A DNA stretch of 64,000 bases from Mahella australiensis 50-1 BON. Its GTDB lineage: Bacteria > Bacillota > Clostridia > Mahellales > Mahellaceae. Within the stretch, counting starts at the first letter, position 1, and every line of letters begins with the position of its first letter. Below the pieces are notes generated by a model. That model searched no databases and was not told where the DNA came from. It saw only the letters and a list, made by a program, of their open reading frames with translations. Below, piece after piece: positions 8,835-17,795 of the stretch. The position numbers and the translations under genes were made by a program. The stretch spans positions 1,136,001 through 1,200,000 of the forward strand of contig NC_015520.1 of the NCBI RefSeq assembly GCF_000213255.1. Direction: 5' to 3'.

Positions 8835-8881
8835 AATATATCTTTGGATATATTGCAAATATTTGTTTAAAAAGGTAAAAT
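8835..8881 (+). promoter_or_regulatory. Promoter of the hydrolase cluster
   Basis: AATATATC/GATATATT inverted arms are followed by TTGCAA (8853-8858), a 17-base spacer containing ATTTGTTTAA, and TAAAAT (8876-8881). The stretch and about 60 bases of the downstream leader (AAGTAATTAG, TATCGTAAGGA, GCGGCTTTA) align with the promoter region of the LacI gene at 4361-4475. The leader to the first GH9 gene is about 190 bases and includes a small hairpin (CATTTTTA/TAAAAATG near 8954-8972). Confidence 0.6.
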
Positions 8882-9079
8882 AAAAGTAATTAGTAGATGT
8901 GTTTCAGCACTGTCTATCGTAAGGAAGATTGGTAGCGGCTTTATTGAGTATAAGCATTTTTACAGTAAAAATGTGGGGGATGATCTTTATGGTCTAGATA
9001 TTTGCAATAGCGAAATAGTTTCTGGATTTTTTGGTTATGGGAGAAAAGATACGATGTAAAAAACGATTGGAGGAAGAAA

Positions 9080-11620
9080 ATGAGTAGGAGAAGAAGTATA
9101 TTAGCTTTTGCAATTGCTATGGTATTGGTTTTGTCATCGTTATGTGTTCCGGTTGCTGTAGGTAATAAGGCTAAAGCTGCTCCCTCCTTCAATTATGGAG
9201 AAGCATTGCAGAAGTCTATCTATTTCTATATGCAGCAACGCACAGGGGATTTACCGGATAACAATCCAGTAATATGGCGTGCTGACTCGTGCTTAAAAGA
9301 TGGTGCGGATGTTGGCAAAGATCTTTCAGGGGGATACCTGGATGCCGGAGATAATGTTAAATTTGGATTGCCTATGGCATCGACTGCGGCAACGCTGGGA
9401 TGGGGATTATATGAGTACGAAGATGCTTTTGCAAGCTCTGGGCAACTGGATGAAGCCTTGGAGGCCATACGTTGGGCAACGGATTACTTTATTAAATGTC
9501 ATACTGCACCGAACGAATTTTATTATCAAGTGGGTTCGGGCAGTAGCGATCATGCATGGTGGGGACCTGTGGAAATTGTAGAAGATGTAATGCAACGCCC
9601 GTCATATAAGATTACCACATCATCACCTGGTTCGTGTGTTGCAGGAGCTACGTCTGCTGCTTTAGCCATAGCTTCTATAGTATTTGAGGATAGTGATCCG
9701 TCATATGCATCGACATGCCTTACACATGCGAAACAATTGTTCGACTTTGGCTGGGCAACACAAAGCGATGCCGGCTATACCGCTGCCAATGGTTTTTATG
9801 ACTCGTGGAGCGGATTTTGGGATGAACTTTCGGCTGCCGCTGCGTGGTTGTATATAAAAACTGGCGATGAGACATATTTAACTAAAGCTGAAACAGCGGC
9901 AAACAACTGGGGAGATGAAGGCCAAACAGGCTACTGGGGATATAAGTGGACACATTCATGGGACGATATGCATTATATGGCTCAAATGTTGTTGGCAGAG
10001 ATTACAGGCAAACAAATATATATAGACTCTGTAGAACGCAATCTCGACTTTTGGATGCCAGGAGGCGGGATCACTTATACGCCTGGCGGGTTAGCATGGT
10101 TGGATCAATGGGGTTCATTGCGATATGCCGCCAATGCTTCCTTACTGGCTTTTATATGGTCAGATTCGCCGATAGGAACTGCATCAAAGAAAGCAGGGTA
10201 TAGGCAATTTGCAGAGAAACAGATCAACTATATACTGGGGAGTAACCCCCGGAATGGGAGTTATATTATAGGATTTGGGAATAATTCACCGAAAAATCCT
10301 CATCACCGGACGGCACACGGATCATGGGCGAACAGCTTGAGCGAACCGCCTGAAACCAGACATACGCTCTATGGAGCACTAGTAGGAGGGCCCAATGCCA
10401 GTGATTCGTGGACGGACAGCAGAGGGGACTATGTAAGCAATGAAGTGGCGTGCGATTATAACGCTGCATTGGTCGGCTGCCTGGCGAAGATGTACTCGTC
10501 GTACGGTGGCGCACCTCTCTCGGATTTTCCACAAGCATATCTGACACAAGATAAAGCACAGGACAAATATGCCGAATACTATGCTAATGCAAGGGTAACA
10601 TCGGAGCAAACCAACTTTACCGAAATAAGCGTGGATCTTACAAATCACTCGGCATGGCCTGCACGTTCTCTCGATAGGATGTCTTATAAATACTTTTTCG
10701 ATATAACCGAAATAGTGAATGCTGGACATTCTGCCAGTGAAATTACTGTGGCTAAAAATTATAGCGAAGTACCTGTTACTGTATCAGGGCCGACTAAATG
10801 GAGTGGTAATATATACTACATTACTGTAGACTATAGTGGATCAAAGATTTTCCCTGGAGGACAATCAGAGAGTGCTCGAGAAACGCAGGTGCGTATAGGC
10901 GTACCGACTGGAGTCCCTTGGGATCCATCGAATGACTGGTCGCATAAAGGATTGACTAATACGGCCAGCAAGAGCGACTATATACCTGTGTATAATGCAG
11001 GTGTGCTTTTGGGTGGACAGGAACCCGGGGGGACACCACCGTCGGATACGACACCGCCTGCAGTGCCTACAGGATTGACGGCCACAGCAGTAAGTTCGAA
11101 CAGCATAAGCCTCGATTGGGCTGATAATACGGACAGCGACTTGGCTGGATATAAAGTATACAGAAGCACGGTCAGCGGTTTTACCCCTGGTAGTGCCAAC
11201 TTCGTAAAACAGGTAACAACCAGCGCTTACACCGATACGGGTTTGACTGCCGATACAACGTATTATTATAAAGTGACAGCGGTGGATACCAGCGGTAATG
11301 AATCACAGCCTTCGGCACAGGCCAGCGCTAAAACACAACAAGGTGGAGGTACAACACCGCCGGGAGAATACACAGAGATAAGCCTGCCGTTTACCCACGA
11401 CGGAGCAGGGGAATATTACTGGAAGACAAATAAACTTTCCACTGACCCCAATGACTGGAGCCACTATATAAACTCGTGGAATCTCGATCTTCTTGAGATC
11501 AACGGGAAAGACTACACCAATGTATGGGTGGCACAGCACCAGATAGCCCCTTCGTCAGACGGCTATTGGTATATTCACTGCAAAGGGAGTTTCTCATATT
11601 CTCATGTAGAGATTAAATAG
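9080..11620 (+). CDS. Secreted GH9 cellulase: GH9-CBM3-FN3-CBM64
   Basis: The 846-residue preprotein has a signal peptide ending near residue 34 (AKAAPS). The GH9 barrel (about 36-490) shows D88-A-G-D91 with NVKFG, the HHRTAHGS box and the catalytic acid E455 in SNEVACDYN. A CBM3-type beta-sandwich follows (about 500-650), as in theme-B processive endoglucanases, then FN3 (about 655-752) and CBM64 (762-846). The start has GGAGGAAG eight bases before the ATG. This is the first gene after the cluster promoter. A hairpin follows the stop codon. The enzyme hydrolyses beta-1,4-glucan outside the cell. Confidence 0.92.
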   Translation: MSRRRSILAFAIAMVLVLSSLCVPVAVGNKAKAAPSFNYGEALQKSIYFYMQQRTGDLPDNNPVIWRADSCLKDGADVGKDLSGGYLDAGDNVKFGLPMASTAATLGWGLYEYEDAFASSGQLDEALEAIRWATDYFIKCHTAPNEFYYQVGSGSSDHAWWGPVEIVEDVMQRPSYKITTSSPGSCVAGATSAALAIASIVFEDSDPSYASTCLTHAKQLFDFGWATQSDAGYTAANGFYDSWSGFWDELSAAAAWLYIKTGDETYLTKAETAANNWGDEGQTGYWGYKWTHSWDDMHYMAQMLLAEITGKQIYIDSVERNLDFWMPGGGITYTPGGLAWLDQWGSLRYAANASLLAFIWSDSPIGTASKKAGYRQFAEKQINYILGSNPRNGSYIIGFGNNSPKNPHHRTAHGSWANSLSEPPETRHTLYGALVGGPNASDSWTDSRGDYVSNEVACDYNAALVGCLAKMYSSYGGAPLSDFPQAYLTQDKAQDKYAEYYANARVTSEQTNFTEISVDLTNHSAWPARSLDRMSYKYFFDITEIVNAGHSASEITVAKNYSEVPVTVSGPTKWSGNIYYITVDYSGSKIFPGGQSESARETQVRIGVPTGVPWDPSNDWSHKGLTNTASKSDYIPVYNAGVLLGGQEPGGTPPSDTTPPAVPTGLTATAVSSNSISLDWADNTDSDLAGYKVYRSTVSGFTPGSANFVKQVTTSAYTDTGLTADTTYYYKVTAVDTSGNESQPSAQASAKTQQGGGTTPPGEYTEISLPFTHDGAGEYYWKTNKLSTDPNDWSHYINSWNLDLLEINGKDYTNVWVAQHQIAPSSDGYWYIHCKGSFSYSHVEIK

Positions 11621-11691
11621 GTAATGCAAAAGAGGGAGGACTGTACGTTTTCCCTCTTTAATATTTAAAGGGGGTGGTTGCCATGAGCTAG
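11618..11691 (+). repeat. Junction repeat R1, copy a
   Basis: These 74 bases after the GH9 gene match 20091-20164 after the GH5_4-type gene with about five differences and no gap. Both copies contain the stop codon, a hairpin and AAAGGGGG followed by ATG-AGC-TAG (11683-11691), a well-spaced start codon with only one further codon. Confidence 0.75.
11629..11659 (+). terminator. Hairpin after GH9 gene
   Basis: AAAGAGGGA (11629-11637) pairs with TCCCTCTTT (11651-11659). The U-rich part lies inside the stem and no long T-tract follows, so it may be a weak terminator or a stabilising hairpin. Confidence 0.5.
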
Positions 11692-11758
11692 AGCTAAGGA
11701 AACATATAAGTATATGGAAAGGTACTATTTTTAGATTGATGAACTGGAGGAAGAAAAA

Positions 11759-14362
11759 ATGATCAAAAAGAAGATACTGGTTTTTGCGATTGTTGCGGTA
11801 TTGGTTATGTCGTTATTATGTGGGTCGACTGGAAATCCGGGTAAGATTAAAGCAGCTTCTTTAGAATCATCTGAGGAATCCGTGTATTATAATCGGTTTA
11901 TGGAACTCTTCAACGACATACAAACCAAAGGATACTTAAGCCCGGAAGGCGTACCGTATCACAGCGTGGAAACATTAATGGTGGAAGCGCCGGACTATGG
12001 ACATTTGAGTACCAGTGAGGCGTTTAGCTTCTTAACATGGCTGTATGCGACATATGGCAAGCTTACAGGAGATTGGTCATATTATAAAAAAGCTTGGGAT
12101 GTAACTGAAAAATATATAATACCGGATCCTGCAAAAGATCAACCTGGAGTAAATACTTACCCGGCGAATGATCCTGCGGACTATGCGCCAGAGGGCGATT
12201 TACCACAAGACTATCCGGTTGCTGGAGATACAAGTTTTCCTACCGGAGTTGATCCTATATCTGATGATTTGTACAGCACATATGGCAGCAAGGCTTATTA
12301 TCAAATGCATTGGCTGTTGGATGTGGATAATTGGTACAAATACGGCAATCATGGAGATGGGACGAGCAGGTGTTCATATATAAACACTTATCAACGTGGA
12401 CCACAAGAATCTGTATGGGAAACCGTTCCGCACCCTTCATGGGAGGACTTTACGTGGGGTGCTAAGAATAATGGCGGTTTCTTGCCTTTGTTTGGTAAAT
12501 TCGGCACACCGGCAAAACAATGGCGGTATACGTCAGCCTCGGATGCCGATGCCAGGCAGGTACAAGCTTCGTATTGGGCATTACAGTGGGCTCGTGAACA
12601 AGGAGCAGAATCTCAGATAAGCAGCTATACAGCTAAAGCTGCTAAAATGGGGGATTGGTTGCGTTATACGATGTTTGATAAGTATTTTCGTCCGATAGGG
12701 GTACAGAACAGCAATGCAAAGGGTACCGGCTATGATAGCTGCCATTATTTATTGTCATGGTATACATCATGGGGTGGAGATACAGGAGGAGCATGGAGCT
12801 GGCGTATAGGTTGCTCACATGTGCACCAGGGATATCAAAATTTGATGGCGGCTTATGCTTTGTCTAAGGAACCAGCTATGAAGCCTCTATCCCAAAATGG
12901 GCAGAAGGATTGGGGTACGAGCTTAAATCGTGAAATAGAGTTGTATCAATATCTACAGAGTGCTGAAGGAGCCATAGCTGGTGGGGTTACCAATAGCCTG
13001 AATGGAAGATATGAACAGTACCCTTCGGGTGCAAGTACATTCTATGATATGGTTTATGATTGGCAGCCTGTGTATCATGATCCGCCAAGCAATAACTGGT
13101 TTGGATTCCAAGCATGGTCGATGGAAAGAGTAATAGAATACTATTATCTTACTGGTGATGCAAAAGTTAAGCCGCTAGTGGATAAATGGGTTGATTGGGC
13201 TATGAGTGAAACCCATCTTAAAGCCGATGGTACGTTCGAAATACCGTCTACTTTGAACTGGAGTGGCCAACCCGATAAATGGACAGGTACACCTACGGGT
13301 AATCCAAACCTTCATGTAACAGTGCAAGATTGGGGAACGGATGTAGGCGTAGCAGCATGTTTCTCTAAAGCACTGACATACTATGCGGCTGCATATGAGA
13401 AATGGCAAGGCAGTGCCGATGAAGATGCTAAACAAATGGCTAAAGAATTGTTAGACAGGATGTGGACATTATACAGGGATGATATCGGAGTGGCAGTACC
13501 GGAAGAAAGGGCTGATTATTCAAGATTCTTTGATGAAGTTTATATTCCGAATGACTACACTGGCGTAAATGCTCAAGGGGCTACATTGAAAAACGGAATG
13601 ACATTCATAGATATGAGGCCTGCGTATAAAAATGATCCCGATTATCAGAAAGTATTAGATGCTCATAATCAAGGTAAAGCACCAGTTATGACATACCATC
13701 GTTTCTGGGCACAGGCAGATATAGCTATGGCAAATGCCATGTATTATGTTTTCTTCGATTCGGAGGGCCCGATAACACCTCCGCCGTCGGACACCACACC
13801 ACCTGCAGTACCTACAGGATTGACGGCCACAGCAGTAAGTTCGAGCAGCATAAACCTTGATTGGGCTGATAATACGGACAGCGACCTGGCTGGATATAAA
13901 GTATACAGAAGCATGACGAGTGGATTTGCACCTGGCAGCTCCAACTTCGTGAAGCAAGTAACGACCAGCGCTTACACCGATACGGGTTTGACTGCCGATA
14001 CAACGTATTACTATAAGGTGACTGCAGTAGATACCAGCGGTAATGAATCGCAACCTTCGGCACAGGCCAGCGCTAAAACACAACAAGGTGGCACAACACC
14101 GCCAGGAGAATATACTGAGATTACTTTACCGTTTACCCACGACGGAGCAGGGGAATATTACTGGAAGACAAATAAGCTTTCCACTGACCCCAATGACTGG
14201 AGCCACTATATAAACTCGTGGAATCTCGATCTTCTTGAGATCAACGGGAAAGACTACACCAATGTATGGGTGGCACAACACCAGATAGCACCATCGTCTG
14301 ATGGTTACTGGTATATTCACTGCAAGGGGAGTTTCTCATACTCTCATGTAGAGATTAAGTAA
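11759..14362 (+). CDS. Secreted GH48 cellobiohydrolase: GH48-FN3-CBM64
   Basis: The 867-residue preprotein has a signal peptide (about 1-33). The GH48 domain occupies about 40-670, the normal size for reducing-end processive cellobiohydrolases. The family segment [14 protein letters not shown] (75-88), which carries the presumed proton donor, is present. FN3 (about 678-772) and CBM64 (783-867) follow. GH48 is usually the main exoglucanase of a cellulolytic Clostridium and normally occurs once. No dockerin is present, so the enzyme acts free rather than in a cellulosome. GGAGGAAG precedes the ATG. Confidence 0.94.
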   Translation: MIKKKILVFAIVAVLVMSLLCGSTGNPGKIKAASLESSEESVYYNRFMELFNDIQTKGYLSPEGVPYHSVETLMVEAPDYGHLSTSEAFSFLTWLYATYGKLTGDWSYYKKAWDVTEKYIIPDPAKDQPGVNTYPANDPADYAPEGDLPQDYPVAGDTSFPTGVDPISDDLYSTYGSKAYYQMHWLLDVDNWYKYGNHGDGTSRCSYINTYQRGPQESVWETVPHPSWEDFTWGAKNNGGFLPLFGKFGTPAKQWRYTSASDADARQVQASYWALQWAREQGAESQISSYTAKAAKMGDWLRYTMFDKYFRPIGVQNSNAKGTGYDSCHYLLSWYTSWGGDTGGAWSWRIGCSHVHQGYQNLMAAYALSKEPAMKPLSQNGQKDWGTSLNREIELYQYLQSAEGAIAGGVTNSLNGRYEQYPSGASTFYDMVYDWQPVYHDPPSNNWFGFQAWSMERVIEYYYLTGDAKVKPLVDKWVDWAMSETHLKADGTFEIPSTLNWSGQPDKWTGTPTGNPNLHVTVQDWGTDVGVAACFSKALTYYAAAYEKWQGSADEDAKQMAKELLDRMWTLYRDDIGVAVPEERADYSRFFDEVYIPNDYTGVNAQGATLKNGMTFIDMRPAYKNDPDYQKVLDAHNQGKAPVMTYHRFWAQADIAMANAMYYVFFDSEGPITPPPSDTTPPAVPTGLTATAVSSSSINLDWADNTDSDLAGYKVYRSMTSGFAPGSSNFVKQVTTSAYTDTGLTADTTYYYKVTAVDTSGNESQPSAQASAKTQQGGTTPPGEYTEITLPFTHDGAGEYYWKTNKLSTDPNDWSHYINSWNLDLLEINGKDYTNVWVAQHQIAPSSDGYWYIHCKGSFSYSHVEIK

Positions 14363-14717
14363 ACTGTTATCAGAGAGGGAAAACTGTATGTTTTCCCTCT
14401 CTGATATTTCTTCAATTGCGTTGTATATATAGCAAACCGTAAAGCAGGCATAGGGTTTATAAACATTGCAAATGCTGAATTTAGGTATCTTATGAATCGC
14501 AGTAGTATTAAAGGGGATGGTTTCTATAAGCCGGGTTTAAGTAGGTATGTAGGCATATAGAAAATATTATTTTAGAGCAGATAAATTGGAGGAAGAAAAA
14601 TGAGCAAAAAGAAGATACTGGCTTTTGCGATTGTTATGATGTTGATTGTGTCATTATTATGTGGTACTGTGGTACACTTGAATGAAACTAAAGCGGCTCC
14701 TTCGATCGCATCTACAG
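14363..14717 (+). repeat. Junction repeat R2, copy a (intergenic plus signal peptide)
   Basis: About 355 bases match 21801-22156 with roughly seven substitutions and one single-base indel. The repeat holds a terminator, a small palindromic element (14411-14502), a leader and the first 39 codons of the following gene. Since the upstream CBM64 coding sequence is also shared, the duplicated block spans the end of one hydrolase gene and the start of the next. Confidence 0.85.
14369..14405 (+). terminator. Strong hairpin after GH48 gene
   Basis: A perfect 16-bp stem (14369-14384 with 14390-14405) with loop TGTAT, starting seven bases after the stop codon. The T-tract afterwards is short (ATTTCTT). 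Confidence 0.65.
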
Positions 14718-16138
14718 GTATAGATGTGAGCAGTTTAAAAGGGGTTAATCATGCACATACCTGGTATCCAGATAGGCTGGTTCAAGCTCTGCAAGGCATT
14801 CAGTCATGGGGAGCCAATTCTGTGAGAGTTGTCTTAAGTAATGGATGCAAGTGGGCAAAAAATAGTGCTAGTGATGTAGCAAATGTGATATCTAAAGCTC
14901 AACAGCTCGGTTTTACAGCAGTTATATTGGAAGTGCACGATACTACAGGATATGGAGAAGACAGCTCAGCTTGTTCGCTTAATGATGCCGTAGCCTATTG
15001 GAAAGAAATTCAGAGCGTTCTTATAGGTAAAGAAGACTTCGTTATAATAAATATAGGTAATGAACCATATGGAAATAATAATTATCAAAACTGGACACAG
15101 GATACTATTGATGCTATCAATGCGTTAAGAGAAGCAGGATTTAATCATACTATCATGGTAGATGCACCGAACTGGGGACAGGATTGGTCATTTACAATGA
15201 GGGATAATGCTCCAAAGGTATATGCAGCGGATCCGAATAAAAACATGGTGTTTTCTATCCACATGTATGGGGTTTATAACACGGCTCAAAAAGTGCATGA
15301 TTATTTCCAAGCATTCAAAGATATGAATTTACCTCTGGTAGTTGGTGAATTTGGAAACCAGCATTCCGACGGAGATCCTGATGAAGAAGCTATAGTGAGC
15401 TATGCAAAACAGTATGGTATTGGATACCTTGGTTGGTCATGGTGCGGTAATAGCGGTGGTGTGGAGTATCTCGATATGGTAAATAATTGGGATGCGAACA
15501 GCCCTACTTCTTGGGGAAACTGGTTTAAAACCAATGCTCTTGCAGAAATTACGCCGCCGTCGGACACCACACCACCTGCAGCACCTACAGGATTGACGGC
15601 CACAGCCGTAAGTTCGAGCAGCATAAACCTCGATTGGGCTGATAATACGGACAGCGACCTGGCCGGATATAAAGTATACAGAAGCACGTTCAGCGGTTTC
15701 ACACCTAGTAGCGCCAACTTCGCGAAGCAGGTAACAAGCAGCGCTTACACCGATACGGGCTTGACTGCCGATACAACGTATTACTATAAGGTGACGGCAG
15801 TAGATACCAGCGGCAATGAATCACAACCATCGGCACAGGCCAGCGCTAAAACACAACAAGGTGGAGGTACAACACCGCCGGGAGAATATACTGAGATTAC
15901 TTTACCGTTTACCCACGACGGAGCAGGGGAATATTACTGGAAGACAAATAAACTTTCCACTGATCCCAATGACTGGAGCCACTATATAAACTCGTGGAAT
16001 CTCGATCTTCTTGAGATCAACGGAAAAAACTACACCAATGTATGGGTGGCACAACACCAGATAGCACCTTTGTCAGACGGTTACTGGTATATTCACTGCA
16101 AAGGGGGTTTCTCATACTCTCATGTAGAGATTAAGTAA
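14600..16138 (+). CDS. Secreted beta-mannanase: GH5_8-like-FN3-CBM64
   Basis: The 512-residue preprotein has a signal peptide of about 33 residues and a GH5 barrel (about 40-315). The start GVNHAHTWY and the overall sequence resemble bacterial endo-1,4-beta-mannanases of subfamily 8. The acid/base E155 lies in IGNEPYGN and the nucleophile E250 in VVGEFGN. FN3 (about 320-418) and CBM64 (428-512) follow. The signal peptide and 39 N-terminal residues are identical to those of the GH5_1-type gene at 22039, although the catalytic domains are unrelated in subfamily. It adds hemicellulose (mannan) breakdown to the cluster. Confidence 0.88.
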   Translation: MSKKKILAFAIVMMLIVSLLCGTVVHLNETKAAPSIASTGIDVSSLKGVNHAHTWYPDRLVQALQGIQSWGANSVRVVLSNGCKWAKNSASDVANVISKAQQLGFTAVILEVHDTTGYGEDSSACSLNDAVAYWKEIQSVLIGKEDFVIINIGNEPYGNNNYQNWTQDTIDAINALREAGFNHTIMVDAPNWGQDWSFTMRDNAPKVYAADPNKNMVFSIHMYGVYNTAQKVHDYFQAFKDMNLPLVVGEFGNQHSDGDPDEEAIVSYAKQYGIGYLGWSWCGNSGGVEYLDMVNNWDANSPTSWGNWFKTNALAEITPPSDTTPPAAPTGLTATAVSSSSINLDWADNTDSDLAGYKVYRSTFSGFTPSSANFAKQVTSSAYTDTGLTADTTYYYKVTAVDTSGNESQPSAQASAKTQQGGGTTPPGEYTEITLPFTHDGAGEYYWKTNKLSTDPNDWSHYINSWNLDLLEINGKNYTNVWVAQHQIAPLSDGYWYIHCKGGFSYSHVEIK

Positions 16139-16390
16139 ACTGTTGCAAAAGGGTAGGCCATACGGATTTTTCTCTTTGGTTTGTACTTAGTGGTTTGCGG
16201 TGCTTTTTAATAGAGTTTGTGCAATTGTGATGGCATTAAAAACTATAGTTTTCTCAGCTTTATTAAGGGCATTGTAGCATAAAGAATTTCTATATCGGTG
16301 TGTAGCATATGAGGCGATCCTTGAAAGATCATTTAGTGTAGAGCATTTTGAGGTTAAGTAAAAGAATAAAGAATGATTGGAGAAAGAAAA

Positions 16391-17671
16391 ATGAATAAGA
16401 GAAAAATGTTGGCTTTTATGATTGCTATAGTATTGATCCTGTCATCATTGATGACTTCGACCATCGTAGTGAGGAAAACCGAGGCGGCTGCTTCATCTAT
16501 TGTTGCAAGTCACGGGATGCTAAAGGTTGTTGGTAATAAGGTATGTGATGCTTCGGGAAAGCCTATTCAGTTGAAAGGTATGAGTCTTTTTTGGAGTCAA
16601 TGGTCTACTCCTTTTTGGAACGCAGATTTAGTGAATAACCTTGCATCTACCTGGAATGCTACGTTAATACGTGCTGCTATGGGAGTAGATGAGGGAGGTT
16701 ATATATCAAATCCTCAGGTAGAGAAACAGAAAGTAATAACGGTAGTAGATGCGGCAATTAATGCCGGAATATATGTTATAATAGACTGGCATAGCCATGA
16801 TATTCATACTTCTGAAGCTGTTGCATTTTTTGGCGAGATGGCACAAAGGTACAAGAACACACCCAATGTAATTTTTGAGATCTTTAATGAACCGGATTAT
16901 GAATCGTGGGCACAGGTAAAAACTTATTCTACACAGGTTATAAACACAATACGTTCGACCGGAGCACAAAATCTTATTCTGGTAGGTTCTCCTACGTGGT
17001 CCCAGGATGTAGATGTAGCTGCCAATGATCCGATTACTGGGTTTAGTAACATTGCATACACCCTTCATTTCTATGCTGGAACGCATAAACAATACTTAAG
17101 AGATAAAGCAATTACTGCCATGTCAAAGGGGCTTGCCCTTTTTGTATCCGAATGGGGAACTTGCGATGCGTCAGGTAATGGTAATTTGGATCTTACGGAG
17201 TCGCAAAGATGGATAGATTTTATGAATCAATACCAGATAAGCTGGGCTAATTGGTCTATGAACGATAAAGCTGAAACAGCATCGGCTCTTGTTGTGGGCG
17301 CGAGTACTACAGGTCCATGGCCGGATTCTCAGCTTACTGAGTCGGGTAAATTCGTAAAAGCCAAAATAATGGAGAATACACCTGTGCCGCCATCGGGAGG
17401 TACAACACCGCCGGGAGAATATACTGGAATCGGTTTACCATTTACCCACGACGGAGCAGGGGAATATTACTGGAAGACAAATAAGCTTTCCACTGATCCC
17501 AATGACTGGAGCCACTATATAAATTCTTGGAATCTCGATCTTCTTGAGATCAACGGAAAAGACTACACCAATGTATGGGTGGCACAACACCAGATAGCAC
17601 CTTCATCAGACGGTTACTGGTATATTCATTACAAAGGGAGTGCTTCCTCGGCTCATATGGAGATGAAATAG
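16391..17671 (+). CDS. Secreted GH5_2-like endoglucanase with CBM64, no FN3
   Basis: I place the start at ATG 16391 because GGAGAAAG lies just upstream and the N-terminus MNKRKMLAF then matches its neighbours; an ATG six codons earlier lacks a Shine-Dalgarno. The 426-residue protein has a signal peptide, a GH5 barrel resembling subfamily 2 (about 40-330) with E167 in FNEPDYE and E254 in VSEWGT, a short Pro-Ser-Gly-Thr linker and CBM64 (342-426). It is the only one of the eight hydrolases without FN3. The C-terminal residues (GSASSAHMEMK) also differ from most copies. The 252-base gap before it shows no other feature. Confidence 0.88.
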   Translation: MNKRKMLAFMIAIVLILSSLMTSTIVVRKTEAAASSIVASHGMLKVVGNKVCDASGKPIQLKGMSLFWSQWSTPFWNADLVNNLASTWNATLIRAAMGVDEGGYISNPQVEKQKVITVVDAAINAGIYVIIDWHSHDIHTSEAVAFFGEMAQRYKNTPNVIFEIFNEPDYESWAQVKTYSTQVINTIRSTGAQNLILVGSPTWSQDVDVAANDPITGFSNIAYTLHFYAGTHKQYLRDKAITAMSKGLALFVSEWGTCDASGNGNLDLTESQRWIDFMNQYQISWANWSMNDKAETASALVVGASTTGPWPDSQLTESGKFVKAKIMENTPVPPSGGTTPPGEYTGIGLPFTHDGAGEYYWKTNKLSTDPNDWSHYINSWNLDLLEINGKDYTNVWVAQHQIAPSSDGYWYIHYKGSASSAHMEMK

Positions 17672-17680
17672 TTTTGTATT

Positions 17681-17713
17681 GGAGGGGAAAAGAGTGTACT
17701 TCTTTTCCCCTCC
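17681..17713 (+). terminator. Hairpin after GH5_2-like gene
   Basis: GGAGGGGAAAAGA (17681-17693) pairs perfectly with TCTTTTCCCCTCC (17701-17713), loop of seven bases. No T-tract follows, so it may act as a transcript-stabilising 3' hairpin. Confidence 0.55.
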
Positions 17714-17795
17714 ATCGAACCAGGCGAAAGGATGATGTTAATAGCTTTTGTCATGCTATTAAATGATCGATTTAATTAAAAAGGAGGAGCCCTAT

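Noticed and set aside
13655-14086. Antisense open frames over the FN3 and CBM64 coding DNA, repeated in several hydrolase genes
   Set aside because: They recur only because the sense modules are repeated; the sense strand has clear family motifs and the antisense products do not.
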